Counted from the first letter of the stretch, positions 16,360 to 25,495 are shown. The stretch: DNA of 64,000 nt from Andreprevotia chitinilytica DSM 18519 (GCF_000711875.1 NZ_JONM01000009.1:162407-226406); one strand, 5' to 3'. Translations and numbers: made by a program. The notes: a model not told the origin generated them from the letters alone.

Positions 16360-17214
16360 TCAATGCATCTGCCCCTGCCACGGCACCAGCCGTCGCTGCA
16401 ACGCCCGCAAGCCCAACTCCAGCGTGAACGCAATCAGCGCAATGACGACGATGCCCAGCACCACCACATCCGTCACCAAAAACTGCGCCGCCGACTGCAC
16501 CATGAAGCCCAGCCCGCGCGTGGCGGCAACCAGCTCGGCTGCCACCAGCGTGGACCAGCCGGCACCGAGGCCGATGCGAATGCCAGTGAGAATGTCCGGC
16601 AAGGCACTCGGCAGCACCACCTGTGCAATCAGCTGCCAACGGCTTGCGCCCAGCGATTGGGCGGCACGCACGCGGGAGGGATCGACATTGCGCACGCCGG
16701 TGGCGGTGGAAATCGCAATCGGCGCGAAGATCGCCAGATAGATCAGCAGGATTTTCGATAGCTCGCCGATGCCGAACCAGATCACGATCAGCGGCAGATA
16801 AGCCAGCGGCGGGATCGGCCGGTAGAACTCGATCAGCGGATCAAGCACGCCACGCGCCTTGCGCGACAAACCGATTGCCAGCCCGACCGGCACGGCGAAC
16901 AGCACGGCTGCGAGCAGCGCGGTCACGATGCGGAACAGGCTCGCGCCCAAGTGCTGCCACAACGTGGCATCCATATAGCCCTTGGTGGCCGTGAGCCAGA
17001 GCTTGGCGAGCACGGCTTGCGGTGAGGGCAGGAACAAGGGCTGGATCAGGCCGGCGGTGGTGATGGCCCACCACAGTGCGAGCAAGACGCCGAGGGTGGC
17101 GAGGCTGATGCGGAGTGTGGTGGTTGGTTTGGCGGTCGGCGTGACAACCTGATGGGGCGCCGGCTCGGGCGGCGTAAATATGGCCTCGTCGAGGGACAGT
17201 TCGGATGTGGTCAT
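16360..17214 (-). CDS. tauC: Taurine/sulfonate ABC transporter permease, TauC-like
   Basis: This 284-residue inner-membrane protein has a charged N-terminal extension of about 35 residues and six predicted helices. The BPD_transp_1 signature is clear: LAYLPLIVIWFGIGELSK, then the EAA-type loop RAAQSLGASRWQLIAQVVLPSALPDILTGIRIGLGAGW, which docks with the ATPase. The start ATG is preceded by GAGGA; a longer frame runs into repeat DNA. It lies between tauB and sfnB. The family imports taurine or other alkanesulfonates; the exact substrate is inferred from the gene order. Confidence 0.88.
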   Translation of the reverse strand: MTTSELSLDEAIFTPPEPAPHQVVTPTAKPTTTLRISLATLGVLLALWWAITTAGLIQPLFLPSPQAVLAKLWLTATKGYMDATLWQHLGASLFRIVTALLAAVLFAVPVGLAIGLSRKARGVLDPLIEFYRPIPPLAYLPLIVIWFGIGELSKILLIYLAIFAPIAISTATGVRNVDPSRVRAAQSLGASRWQLIAQVVLPSALPDILTGIRIGLGAGWSTLVAAELVAATRGLGFMVQSAAQFLVTDVVVLGIVVIALIAFTLELGLRALQRRLVPWQGQMH

Positions 17215-17250
17215 AACGTTTTCCTCAAATCTTGCGGCGGCGGCTTGCCG

Positions 17251-17388
17251 TTCTCCCCTCGCCCTCGCGTGCAAGGCTTTAGCCTTGCCCAGCTATTAGT
17301 GGGAGAGGAGCCGGGGGAGAGGGTACCGGTCAAGAGCAATGTCCTTAACAAGCCCCCTCACCCTCTCCCACAAGTGGGAGAGGGGACT
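17251..17388. repeat. CCCTCTCCCAC/GTGGGAGAGG palindromic repeat pair
   Basis: Two arms built on (A)GTGGGAGAGG and its complement CCCTCTCCCACAAGTGGGAG lie in the gap between tauC and tauB, with a TTCTCCCCTCGCCCTCGCG copy at the left end. This is a different family from the other repeats in the window and occurs here once. Confidence 0.6.
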
Positions 17389-17417
17389 AGTAAGCGCAGC
17401 GGAGAGCTGCATTGTTA

Positions 17418-18218
17418 TTAGCTACCTGCACTGACAGACCGATTCGCAAACACCCGCCGCAACACATGCTCCCGCGTCTCGATGAATTGCGGATCAGACT
17501 TGATGCTGCGGGCCGGCTCGCCAGCGGCGTAACGCCGGCCGAAATGAAGGCTCAGCCGTTCGACGATGCGACCGGGCCGAGGCGACATCAGCACCAGATC
17601 GGTGGCAAGGAACACGGCCTCTTCGATGTCATGCGTGATCAGCAGCACCCGCTTGCCGGTCTGCTGCCACAGCCGCAGCAACAACTCCTGCATTTGTTCG
17701 CGGGTAAATGCATCGAGCGCGCCAAAGGGTTCGTCCATCAACAACACTTGCGGATCAGCTGCCAAAGCGCGCGCCAACCCGACCCGCTGGCGCATGCCGC
17801 CGGATAACTCCCACACGCGATGCTGCTCGAAACCAGCCAGATCGACTTGCGCCAGCACGGCCCTCGCCCGCGCCTCTCGCTCGTGCTTTGGCGCACCGCG
17901 CAACTTGAGGCCAAAGGCAACGTTGTCGAGCACGTTCAGCCAGGGCAACAAGGCGTCGTCCTGAAACACCACCCCGCGTTCCGCGCCGGGGCCATCGATA
18001 TCGCGATCGCCGAGCGTGATGCGGCCGAAGGTGGGCGTGACAAAGCCGGCGATCGCGTTCAGCAAGCTGGTCTTGCCACAACCGGACGGGCCAAGCGCGA
18101 CGACGAGGTTGTCGGCATCGATGCGTAGCGAGACATCATGCAGCGCGGCTTCATTGCTGCCGCTGCCGGGGTAGCGGATGGAGAGGTGATCAACGATCAG
18201 GCTGGGGGAGTTGGGCAT
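17418..18218 (-). CDS. tauB: Taurine/sulfonate ABC transporter ATPase, TauB-like
   Basis: This 266-residue ABC ATPase is complete. Walker A is [12 protein letters not shown] (about residue 40), then the Q-loop [12 protein letters not shown], the ABC signature [15 protein letters not shown], Walker [16 protein letters not shown] and the H-loop [30 protein letters not shown] and RPGRI are typical of the nitrate/sulfonate/taurine subfamily. An in-frame GTG seven codons upstream is an alternative start. The gene is separated from tauA by a C-rich repeat and from tauC by another repeat; direction and order still make one operon. Confidence 0.92.
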   Translation of the reverse strand: MPNSPSLIVDHLSIRYPGSGSNEAALHDVSLRIDADNLVVALGPSGCGKTSLLNAIAGFVTPTFGRITLGDRDIDGPGAERGVVFQDDALLPWLNVLDNVAFGLKLRGAPKHEREARARAVLAQVDLAGFEQHRVWELSGGMRQRVGLARALAADPQVLLMDEPFGALDAFTREQMQELLLRLWQQTGKRVLLITHDIEEAVFLATDLVLMSPRPGRIVERLSLHFGRRYAAGEPARSIKSDPQFIETREHVLRRVFANRSVSAGS

Positions 18219-18282
18219 GGGGGATTCCGTGGGAACCACTTGGTAACTCTTGAGAGACGATTCACTTCATTCTCCGCGCACA

Positions 18283-18383
18283 GTTCCCCCCTTTTTGAAG
18301 GGGGGCTAGGGGGGATTTCTGCGGCACCTCAATTTGGGATGACGTCGAAATCCCCCTCAATCCCCCTTCACAAAGGGGGAAGT
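18283..18383. repeat. C-rich MITE-like element, copy 1
   Basis: The left end is GTTCCCCCCTTTTTGAAGGG(GGG) with CTAGGGGGGATTTCTGCG, and the right end is CGAAATCCCCCTCAATCCCC followed by CTTCACAAAGGGGGAA. The ends are inverted copies of one another around a ~35-base unique middle. It sits between tauA and tauB. The other copies are at 41942, 54385, 56488 and 59573. Confidence 0.85.
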
Positions 18384-18444
18384 AACACCTGAAGCGCTTC
18401 GAATACACGGTTTTGCAAGATCGTAAGCAGGCTCTTGGGTGGCC

Positions 18445-19434
18445 CTACTTCGCCGCTACCTTCGCGTACTTCCCATCCACATACGGCGCGTAATCCGGCT
18501 GCACGGCTTCCACCTTGCCCTGCTCCTTCAAGAAGCCGGAGGTATCGGCAATCGCCTTGGCAATCGACGGGCCGAGAATCTTCGCTTGCTCGCTGGCAAC
18601 CGGATAACCGTTGCCTTCCAGCAGCGCGGCGATTTCCTCCGGCTTGGCACCGGTGATGCGGGCGATCTTCTCGATGTTGCCGGCGCTGCCGCTGAATGCC
18701 TTCGGATTGGCGCGGTAATCGGCGTAGGCCTTGAGGGTGATCCTGGCGAATTGCTGCACGAATTGGGGGTTCTTCTCGGCGAAGTCCTTGCGCACGATCC
18801 ACGCATCAAAGGTTGGTGCGCCCCACTTGGCGACGTCGGTCGACGTCACCAGCAGCTTTCCGTTTTCCTTGGCCTTGCCCAGCGCCGGGTCCCACACGTA
18901 GGCGGCATCGATATCACCACGCTGCCAGGCTGCCGTGATCTCGGACGGGCGCAGGTTGACGATCTGGACCTTGGTCGGATCGATTTTCCAGTGCTTGAGC
19001 GCAGCCAGCAGGCTGTAGTGGGTGGTGGAAACAAAGGGCACGGCGATCTTCTTGCCGATGAGATCGGCCGGCTTGGCAATGCCAGCGCCGTTACGCACCA
19101 CCAGCGCCTCGGCCGAGCCGATCTGCGCAGCGATCAGGAAGGTCTGCACCGGCAAGCCCTTGCTGGCAGCAGCAGCGAGCGGGCTGGAGCCCACATAGCC
19201 GATCTGCACATCGCCCGAAGCAACGGCGGCGATCACTTCCGAGCCGCTTTCAAACTTGCGCCAGTTGATCTTGCTGCCGGTGGCTTTTTCATACGCACCG
19301 TCGGCCTGGGCAACCTTGGCCGGCTCGACGGTGGTCTGGTAGGCGATGGTCACCTCGTCGGCGGCGTGTGCGGTGGCGAAACCAGCCAGTGCCAAGACGG
19401 GTAGCAATGCTTTAAGGCGGGAGAGTTTGAACAT
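18445..19434 (-). CDS. tauA: Taurine/sulfonate periplasmic binding protein, TauA-like
   Basis: This 329-residue protein begins with a clear signal peptide (MFKLSRLKALLPVLALAGFATAHA|A) and continues with the taurine-binding fold: VTIAYQTTVEPAKVAQADGAYEKATG, SGDVQIGYVGSSPLAAAASKGLP, LIGKKIAVPFVSTTHYSLL and GDIDAAYVWDPALGK. The YVGSSP and WDPAL motifs are the ones seen in E. coli TauA. AAGGACG lies at ribosome-binding distance from the ATG. It is the first gene of the operon; an AT-rich region upstream holds a dyad that could bind a CysB/Cbl-type activator. Confidence 0.92.
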   Translation of the reverse strand: MFKLSRLKALLPVLALAGFATAHAADEVTIAYQTTVEPAKVAQADGAYEKATGSKINWRKFESGSEVIAAVASGDVQIGYVGSSPLAAAASKGLPVQTFLIAAQIGSAEALVVRNGAGIAKPADLIGKKIAVPFVSTTHYSLLAALKHWKIDPTKVQIVNLRPSEITAAWQRGDIDAAYVWDPALGKAKENGKLLVTSTDVAKWGAPTFDAWIVRKDFAEKNPQFVQQFARITLKAYADYRANPKAFSGSAGNIEKIARITGAKPEEIAALLEGNGYPVASEQAKILGPSIAKAIADTSGFLKEQGKVEAVQPDYAPYVDGKYAKVAAK

Positions 19435-19530
19435 GGGTCGTCCTTTGCAATGGTGTTGGATGCAGCCCTGTGCCAACGCAGGCGGGCCGTTCTGGTCACC
19501 AATCTAACAACGGCAAATGATGACAAAAAG

Positions 19531-19560
19531 GAATATTAAATTTAATTTATATTCTATATA
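19531..19560 (-). promoter_or_regulatory. AT-rich dyad upstream of tauA (candidate CysB/Cbl-type site)
   Basis: GAATAT (19531) and ATATTC (19549) form an inverted repeat, and TTTATATTCTATATA spans 19546-19560. The latter differs at two positions from an exact 15-mer found upstream of two other genes (23564 and 58697), in the same orientation to each gene. The TTATTCC-like core resembles half-sites of CysB-type LysR proteins; this is inference. Confidence 0.4.
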
Positions 19561-19575
19561 TTTATATAAAACCGA

Positions 19576-20550
19576 TTACAAGCGATCCAACGCAATCGCA
19601 TACACACTTGCCGCCGTCTTGATCGGGTCGTGCCGCACGATGCCATCGGTAAAGCTGGCAATGCGTGAGCGGATCACCTGCACGCCCAGCGCCTCCAGCC
19701 GCTCGAAGTCGTTGCGCACCACGGTGGCATTTTCGGCGCGATAACGCGCCAGCACGTGTTCGGGGATGGCTTCATCGTTGACGATGATCTTGCACACCGG
19801 GCTCAGCCCGTGTTCGGCCAGCGCCTGCAAGTGGTCCGCCGCGCTATAGCCGTCGGTTTCGCCGGCCTCGGTCATGATGTTGCAGACGTAGACCTTGTCC
19901 GCATGGATATTGCCTTCAATGGCAGCGGCAATTTCGGGCAGCAAGATGTTGGGGAGCACGCTGGTGTAAAGGCTGCCGGGGCCGAAGACGATCACGTCCG
20001 CATCGCGGATTGCCTGCACGGCGGCGGGCACGGCGGTAACCGGGGCATCGTAGAACACGCGGCGGATAGGGCTGCCTTGAGTGGCGAGTTGCGATTCGCC
20101 GGTGACGATGCGGCCATCCAGCAACTCGGCTTTGAGCACGGTGGCCACCGGGGAAACCGGGTAGACGCGGCCCTTGATATTCAACACCGTACCCATGTTC
20201 TCGATGGCCTGCACGAAGTCGCCGTGAGTGAGCGAATACATGGCGTAGATCAGCAGATTGCCGAGCGAGTGGCCATCCAGGTAGTGCTCTTCTTCGGTAG
20301 CGAAACGGAACTGCAGCAGATCGCTGATCACCGATTCGGCTTCAGAAAGAGATACCAAAACATTGCGGATATCGCCTGGTGGCGGCATGCGGAACTCGCG
20401 CTGCAGCTTGCCGGAACTCCCCCCGTCGTCCGCCACCGTGACGATGGCGGTGATTTCCACCGGAAAATGCTTGAGTCCGCGCAACACTGCCGACAAACCC
20501 GTCCCGCCGCCAATCGCCACCACGCGCGGATGATGCTCTCTAACCACCAC
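19576..20550 (-). CDS. yvcK: YvcK/CofD-family gluconeogenesis factor
   Basis: This 324-residue protein has the N-terminal nucleotide-binding motif VVAIGGGTGLSAVLRGLK, the VADDGGSSGKLQREF block, PPGDIRNVLVSLS and YPVSPVATVLKAELLDG, followed by DVIVFGPGSLYTSVLPN and VYVCNIMTEAGETDGYSAADH. These define the YvcK (CofD-like) family, which binds UDP-sugars and is needed for growth on gluconeogenic substrates in Bacillus. It lies alone between tauA and the iron transporter, with no obvious operon partner. Length is typical. Confidence 0.92.
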   Translation of the reverse strand: MVVREHHPRVVAIGGGTGLSAVLRGLKHFPVEITAIVTVADDGGSSGKLQREFRMPPPGDIRNVLVSLSEAESVISDLLQFRFATEEEHYLDGHSLGNLLIYAMYSLTHGDFVQAIENMGTVLNIKGRVYPVSPVATVLKAELLDGRIVTGESQLATQGSPIRRVFYDAPVTAVPAAVQAIRDADVIVFGPGSLYTSVLPNILLPEIAAAIEGNIHADKVYVCNIMTEAGETDGYSAADHLQALAEHGLSPVCKIIVNDEAIPEHVLARYRAENATVVRNDFERLEALGVQVIRSRIASFTDGIVRHDPIKTAASVYAIALDRL

Positions 20551-20636
20551 GATCCCCTTGGGTTCTCCCCTGTGCGGGCGTCATTCTATGTCGGTTGGGT
20601 ATGTGACGGATGCGTGATCCGTCACACGGCGCTACA

Positions 20637-21764
20637 TCACGACAGCGACGCGCCAAACAAGTGGCCCAAGCCAAAGGTCAGCGCGGCAGCGGCGGTGCCG
20701 GTCAGCATTTGCCGACCCGCCGAATACCAGACGGGGCGGCCGTTGAACAGCGAAGTCACCGCGCCGATGCCCACGAGCGCCAGGGCGCTGAGCAGCAGAC
20801 TGACGACCATGGCCGTGGTGCCGGTCGCAAAGACGAACGGTAGCACCGGCACGGCCGCGCCAAACGCGAACAACAGAAACGACGTCGTCGCCACGCGCCA
20901 CGGATTGCCGCCCAGCTCGTTCGGGTCGATGCCGAGTTCTTCACGCGCCAGGGCATCGAGGGCGGTTTCGGGGTTTTGCATCATCTGGGCGGCGAGGTGT
21001 TCGGCGTCTTCCTTGGCCATGCCCTTGGCGCGGTAGATCAGCGCCAGCTCGTGCTGCTCGGCCAGCGGGGTTTGCTCCAGTTCCTCGGCTTCTTTCGCCA
21101 GCTGCGACGTTGCCAGCTCGCGGGCATTCGTCACCGACAGCCACTCACCCAGCGCCATCGAACACGCCCCGGCCAGCAATCCAGCGATGCCCGTCAGCAG
21201 GATGACCTTGGCGGCGACACCCGCACCGGCAATGCCCATCACCAGACAGAAATTCGACACCAGACCATCGTTGGCCCCCAGCACCGCCGCACGCAGATCG
21301 TTGCCAGACGACGCGCCGTGATGCCAAGGCTCGGCATTGGCGATGGTCGAACCGTCCGCCCCATGCCGCCCTCCCCGGCCCGCCACCGCCTGCACAATGG
21401 CCGCATGGCCGCGCTCTTCGGTCGACAGCAGGGCGGCATCAGGCTGGCCGGCGTACTTATTGCGGTCGGCATATTCAGCGGCGGCGACGGTAGACATCAC
21501 GAAACCGGGGCCGAACCAGCGCACCAGACGGCGCAGCAGGCGGGTACGGAAATCGGGCTTGAACGCCGGCACCGTCACGCCGGCCCGTTGCAAACGCTGC
21601 TGCCACACCCGCGCATGCCCGCGTTCGGATTCGGCGAGCTGGCGGAAGATGTCCTGCCGGTTGGGGTCGCGATCAACATCGGCCAGCACGTCATACAGCG
21701 CCGCGCCATTCATTTCGTCATGCCAGTTACGCAGGAAACGGCGGGTGTTGGCGGGGTCGGTCAT
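20637..21764 (-). CDS. Rubrerythrin-VIT1/CCC1 fusion iron(Mn) transporter (MbfA-like)
   Basis: This 375-residue protein has two domains. Residues about 1-135 form a rubrerythrin-like four-helix ferritin domain with metal-ligand Glu/His motifs (NGAALYDVLADVDRD, LAESERGHARVWQQ, AAAEYADRNKY, STEERGHAAIVQ). Residues about 155-375 form the VIT1/CCC1 transporter: DLRAAVLGANDGLVSNFCLV, GLLAGACSMALGEWLSV, a charged loop (ELATSQLAKEAEELEQTP) and three more helices. Known fusions of this kind (MbfA) export or detoxify iron under oxidative or acid stress. No Fur or Irr box was recognised. Transcription is away from yvcK. Confidence 0.88.
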   Translation of the reverse strand: MTDPANTRRFLRNWHDEMNGAALYDVLADVDRDPNRQDIFRQLAESERGHARVWQQRLQRAGVTVPAFKPDFRTRLLRRLVRWFGPGFVMSTVAAAEYADRNKYAGQPDAALLSTEERGHAAIVQAVAGRGGRHGADGSTIANAEPWHHGASSGNDLRAAVLGANDGLVSNFCLVMGIAGAGVAAKVILLTGIAGLLAGACSMALGEWLSVTNARELATSQLAKEAEELEQTPLAEQHELALIYRAKGMAKEDAEHLAAQMMQNPETALDALAREELGIDPNELGGNPWRVATTSFLLFAFGAAVPVLPFVFATGTTAMVVSLLLSALALVGIGAVTSLFNGRPVWYSAGRQMLTGTAAAALTFGLGHLFGASLS

Positions 21765-21888
21765 GGGGGGAATCCTTTCGGAACGGGCTTTAAGCTTGTC
21801 TGCAGAATAACTGCGCCATTAATTCAGCGCGAAAAGGCGATGCTGCCATCCCCCTTCCGCGAAGGGGGGATGGTGACATTGGCAACGC

Positions 21889-23037
21889 TCAGCCAAGCCC
21901 CTGCAAGCGCTCCAGCGCCGCATCCAGCGTGCGCACTTCCTTGGCGAAGCAGAACCGTACCAGTCTGGCCTCTGGCGGCGCGGCGTAAAAGGCGGAAACC
22001 GGGATGGTCGCCACGCCATGCGTTACCGTCAACCAGCGGGCGAATTCGGTGTCGGTCAGATCGGAGCGGATCGCCGAATAGTCCGCCAGCTGAAAATACG
22101 TGCCCCGGCTGGGCAACAACCTGAAACCGGTACTGACAAGGCCGGCCGCCAGGCGATCCCGCTTGGCCTGATAGAACGACGGCAACTGCTGCCAATGCGC
22201 CGGCTGTTGCAAGTAGGCCGCCAGCGCGTGCTGCGCCGGGGTATTCACCGAGAACACCAGAAACTGATGCAGCTTGCGGAACTCGGCTGTCAGCGCGGGC
22301 GGCGCAACGCAATAGCCGATTTTCCAACCGGTGGCGTGGAAGGTCTTGCCGAAGGAGTAGACCGCAAAGCTGCGTTGCCGCAATGCCGGATGCGCCAGCA
22401 CGCTGCGGTGGCTTGCTCCATCAAAGACCAGATGCTCGTAAACCTCGTCCGCCAGCACCAGCAAATCGTGCCGCTCGGCGATGGCGGCGAGCGCATCCAG
22501 ATCGGCCGCCCTGAACACGCTGGTGGCCGGGTTGTTCGGATTGTTGACGATGACCAGCCGCGTGTGCGGTGTCACCACTGCCTCGACGGCAGCCCAATCG
22601 ACAGCAAAATCTGGCGCGGACAGGTTCACCCGCACCGCTTTCGCCCCCTGCGCCACGATGGCCGGCGCGTAGCTGTCGTACGACGGATCGAGCACGATGG
22701 CTTCATCACCGGCATGCAACACAGTGGCAATGGCGGTGTAGAGCGCCTGAGTTGCGCCGGCGGTCACAGTGATTTCGGTGGCCGGATCGACCGCTACGCC
22801 GTGCTGAACTTCGAATTTGGCAGCAATCGCCTCGCGCAACGCCGGCAAGCCCGGCATCGGTGCGTACTGGTTGTGACCGGCGGCCATGGCGGCAGTGACG
22901 GCCTCACGCAACGCGCCATCCACCGGAAAATCCGGGAAGCCTTGCGAGAGATTGATCGCGCCATACTCGGCAGCGAGCTGGCTCATTACGGTGAAGATCG
23001 TCGTACCAACATCAGGCAGTTTGGAAATGAGGGGCAT
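21889..23037 (-). CDS. ybdL: PLP aminotransferase, YbdL-type (methionine aminotransferase)
   Basis: This 382-residue fold-type I aminotransferase contains INLSQGFPDFPVDGALREAV, TAGATQALYTAIATVLHAGDEAIVLDPSYDSY, VIVNNPNNPATSVFR, VLADEVYEHLVFDGA and the PLP-lysine motif YSFGKTFHATGWKIGY. These match the YbdL/kynurenine-aminotransferase-like group that uses methionine, glutamine and aromatic amino acids. The start giving MPLISKLPDVGTTIFTVMSQLA fits homologues; a longer frame upstream is not supported. With the PLP enzymes at the left end it adds a sulfur amino-acid flavour, though not in an operon with them. Confidence 0.88.
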   Translation of the reverse strand: MPLISKLPDVGTTIFTVMSQLAAEYGAINLSQGFPDFPVDGALREAVTAAMAAGHNQYAPMPGLPALREAIAAKFEVQHGVAVDPATEITVTAGATQALYTAIATVLHAGDEAIVLDPSYDSYAPAIVAQGAKAVRVNLSAPDFAVDWAAVEAVVTPHTRLVIVNNPNNPATSVFRAADLDALAAIAERHDLLVLADEVYEHLVFDGASHRSVLAHPALRQRSFAVYSFGKTFHATGWKIGYCVAPPALTAEFRKLHQFLVFSVNTPAQHALAAYLQQPAHWQQLPSFYQAKRDRLAAGLVSTGFRLLPSRGTYFQLADYSAIRSDLTDTEFARWLTVTHGVATIPVSAFYAAPPEARLVRFCFAKEVRTLDAALERLQGLG

Positions 23038-23150
23038 GGTCGGGAGCGGGTTGGGGATGGGTTGGGGGCCAGGGTCAGAGCGCGATTCTCGACCAGAAAC
23101 GAAACAGCCCGCAAATATTGCGGGCTGCCATGAAAGCGAAAGCGCGGCGA

Positions 23151-23474
23151 TCAATGCGTCCGCAAGCGCTCCGGGCAGTCGGCACACTTTTCAGCGCCGA
23201 TCTTGTCCAGCGATTGTGTCAAGGCGCAGGTGGAGCGGCGGCAGGCCACGAAGCGCACTTTCTCGGCCTGGGCGGCCTGGCGGTAATTGCGCATCACGTT
23301 ATGGCCAAGGAAATCGGTGAACAGGATCACGATATCCATGCCCTTGATGCCGGACGGTTTGCGTTGATGCGACGGATTGCGCCCGGTGATGTGATGACCG
23401 ATCTGGATCCCGTAATCAGCCAATACATCCGGGATGTTGCCGAGTTGGTCTGCGCCGACGATGTAAGCCTGCAT
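23151..23474 (-). CDS. DUF2325 domain protein
   Basis: This 107-residue cytoplasmic protein shows the compact DUF2325 layout: MQAYIVGADQLGNIPDVLAD, a HITGRNPSH loop, a very hydrophobic MDIVILFTDFLGHNVM strand, FVACRRSTCALTQSLDKI, and a C-terminal C-X2-C (CADCP). The function of the family is not known; the cysteines suggest metal binding. The ATG is preceded by GAGGG. Two TTATTCC-like AT-rich motifs lie within 110 bases upstream. Confidence 0.8.
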   Translation of the reverse strand: MQAYIVGADQLGNIPDVLADYGIQIGHHITGRNPSHQRKPSGIKGMDIVILFTDFLGHNVMRNYRQAAQAEKVRFVACRRSTCALTQSLDKIGAEKCADCPERLRTH

Positions 23475-23535
23475 GGTTCCCTCTGCGAATGTGACCTTGA
23501 TCGAAGGCCGACACCGACAGACTAGCAGCGCCAAC

Positions 23536-23578
23536 TTATTCCCATAAATAATATATTTTCAGATTTATATTCCAAATA
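23536..23578 (-). promoter_or_regulatory. AT-rich region with two TTATTCC-like motifs
   Basis: TTATTCCCATAAATA (23536-23550) and TTTATATTCCAAATA (23564-23578) lie 62-104 bases upstream of the DUF2325 start. The second is identical over 15 bases to 58697-58711, upstream of a sulfonate-type binding-protein gene. A CysB-like LysR site is possible. Confidence 0.4.
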
Positions 23579-23586
23579 GATTTTAC

Positions 23587-23674
23587 GTAGATTGGGTTGA
23601 GCGCAGCGAAGCCCAACATCTGCGCAATCGTCGGCAACCGATGTTGGGCTTCGCTGCGCTCAACCACAACCTAC
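23587..23674. repeat. GTTGGGCTTCGCTGCGCTCAA-type palindromic pair
   Basis: Left arm GTAGATTGGGTTGAGCGCAG.. and right arm ..CTTCGCTGCGCTCAACCACAACCTAC are inverted copies. Same family as 12362-12450 and 30902-30979. It lies just upstream of the secreted MORN-like gene. Confidence 0.85.
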
Positions 23675-23764
23675 ACGCTACGCGCCCCCTCCCCCATTTG
23701 GCTGACTTACGAACAAACGCAACCTTCTGCGATACTTGGCCCACCCATTCTGACCCAATCCAAC

Positions 23765-25495
23765 ATGAAACCTACCTTGCGACCCGGCCCCAAACCTTCC
23801 CTGTTCGTTGCTGCCATCGTGTTTGCCTTGAGCGCCCTGCCCGGCTTTGCCGAGACATCAACGGCGGATGCAGAGCGAGCCATGCTGGAAACGCTGGCCA
23901 ATGCCGGCTTCGGCAGCGGCTTAACGCCGGAAGCCGCCAAGGAACAAGCCGACGGCATGAAAAGGCGCTTTGATGCGCTCGATCTGGTGCAGCAACAGGC
24001 CAACATCCCGCCGCTGCCCGAGCTGCCCAAAGCAACGCCCGTTGCAGAGGCCGCCCCAGCCGGGTCCAGCTATTACAAGCAGGCGTTCGTCATGGCCGAT
24101 GGCTGCAAATTCTTCTCGATCAATGCCGATGGCGACTTAGCCATTGGTGCGCTGTGGAAAGGCGCGCCCTGTAATGGCGGGCTGATTGCCGGGCACGGCA
24201 CGCTGGCGGTGGTGGTGCGCAACCGCGCCGCAGATGGCAAAACCACCTTCGTCCACAAGACTTATGAAGGCAATTTCGTGGACGGTTTTCTGCACGGTGC
24301 CGGCCTGAAGCAAAACTATCCCTACGACACTGCGCGCCAACCCGTCGGCGAGTACTACCGGCAGGAAGGCCAATTCAAATACGGTCTGCTTGACGGTGAG
24401 GGCCATAAATTCGAGGTCTTCCCCAAGGGGAAGCAACCGTCAGCAACATCGCTGGAGGGCAAGTTCGTAGCCGGCACGCCGGTCGGCCACCTGTTCCGGG
24501 TGCGCAACACCCCGGAGGCCAATGTCATCGCGGATCAGTACGAGCTGATTTACAACGACAAGGGCCAGACGCTGCGCTTTCCAACCTTCGCCAACAACAA
24601 GCAGCCGCTGCCCGGCCGCATCCGCTTTGCCGGCAAGGGCGGCGAATGGAGCGTGGACCTGGTGGCCTTCGATCAGGACACGGTTGAATCCGGCACCCTG
24701 CGCAAGGTCACCATCGGCAAACGCGGCAGCACCGATATGTTTGCCGCCAGCTGCAATGACTGGATTCACGCGGAGAACGGCGACTGGCAATGCAACAAGG
24801 GGACCTTCTTTGAAGGGCATAGCTTCGACGTGACGTACAGCCTGCCCAGCGGCCCGTTTGCCTTCAATCCGCAAGCGCCGCAACGCTGGCAATACGACAC
24901 CAGCCAGCAAATCGTGGTCGGCATCGGCTCGCACATCGATGAGAAAACCTCGCTCATGCTGTGCAATGCCGATCGCACCCAGTGCAAAGGCAAAACGAAG
25001 ATTCCGGTGTCGCTCTGCACTGACTATCGCGGCCCTGCCGAAATCCGCCAGGGTGCACTGGTGCCGGTCGGCGGGCCGGGGGAGTTCTATCGCACCTGCA
25101 AGAAAGACAAGAAAGACAAAAAGGAAATCTGGCTGGAGGGCGTCAACGAGCTGGCGGCGCGCTGCGACAGCTTTGATTCGCCGTTGCGCTGCGGGCGCGG
25201 CAAGATTTTTGGCAGCGATGGCTCGGAATATGCCGGCGCATTCGTGCTCGACAATCTGCGCATCGGCACGGATGAGAATGCCCCGCAAAGCATGGCGACG
25301 TACCAATTCATCAAAGAGTTCGTGCCGATGGCGTTCAAGCGCGACGGCTGGGGCGTCATCACCTTTGCCAACCACAGATGGGCCAAGGCCCGCTACGTCA
25401 GCGGCGAGATCGTTGAAGTCGGTGACTGCGGCGCGCCGGATCTCGATGTGAAGTACTGCGAGCTCCGCGACAAGACTGTGACGTTTGTGTACTGA
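23765..25495 (+). CDS. Large secreted protein with MORN-like repeats
   Basis: This 576-residue protein begins with a signal peptide (KPSLFVAAIVFALSALPGFA|E). A helical segment (residues 32-75) and a short Pro/Ala linker follow. The rest is a beta-rich region with repeated MORN-like pieces: YEGNFVDGFLHGAGLKQNYP, EGQFKYGLLDGEGHKFEV, LEGKFVAGTPVGHLFRV, and later YAGAFVLDNLRIG and RDGWGVITFANH. Eleven or so cysteines in the mature part suggest disulfides in the periplasm or outside the cell. MORN repeats usually bind membranes or proteins; no enzyme motif is visible. It lies alone, with repeats on both sides. The function is unknown. Confidence 0.7.
   Translation: MKPTLRPGPKPSLFVAAIVFALSALPGFAETSTADAERAMLETLANAGFGSGLTPEAAKEQADGMKRRFDALDLVQQQANIPPLPELPKATPVAEAAPAGSSYYKQAFVMADGCKFFSINADGDLAIGALWKGAPCNGGLIAGHGTLAVVVRNRAADGKTTFVHKTYEGNFVDGFLHGAGLKQNYPYDTARQPVGEYYRQEGQFKYGLLDGEGHKFEVFPKGKQPSATSLEGKFVAGTPVGHLFRVRNTPEANVIADQYELIYNDKGQTLRFPTFANNKQPLPGRIRFAGKGGEWSVDLVAFDQDTVESGTLRKVTIGKRGSTDMFAASCNDWIHAENGDWQCNKGTFFEGHSFDVTYSLPSGPFAFNPQAPQRWQYDTSQQIVVGIGSHIDEKTSLMLCNADRTQCKGKTKIPVSLCTDYRGPAEIRQGALVPVGGPGEFYRTCKKDKKDKKEIWLEGVNELAARCDSFDSPLRCGRGKIFGSDGSEYAGAFVLDNLRIGTDENAPQSMATYQFIKEFVPMAFKRDGWGVITFANHRWAKARYVSGEIVEVGDCGAPDLDVKYCELRDKTVTFVY

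Noticed and set aside
19466..19481. TGGCAC...TGCAT on the minus strand upstream of tauA as a third sigma-54 promoter
   Set aside because: The GG and GC elements are one base too close (9 instead of 10), a spacing that normally abolishes sigma-54 recognition.
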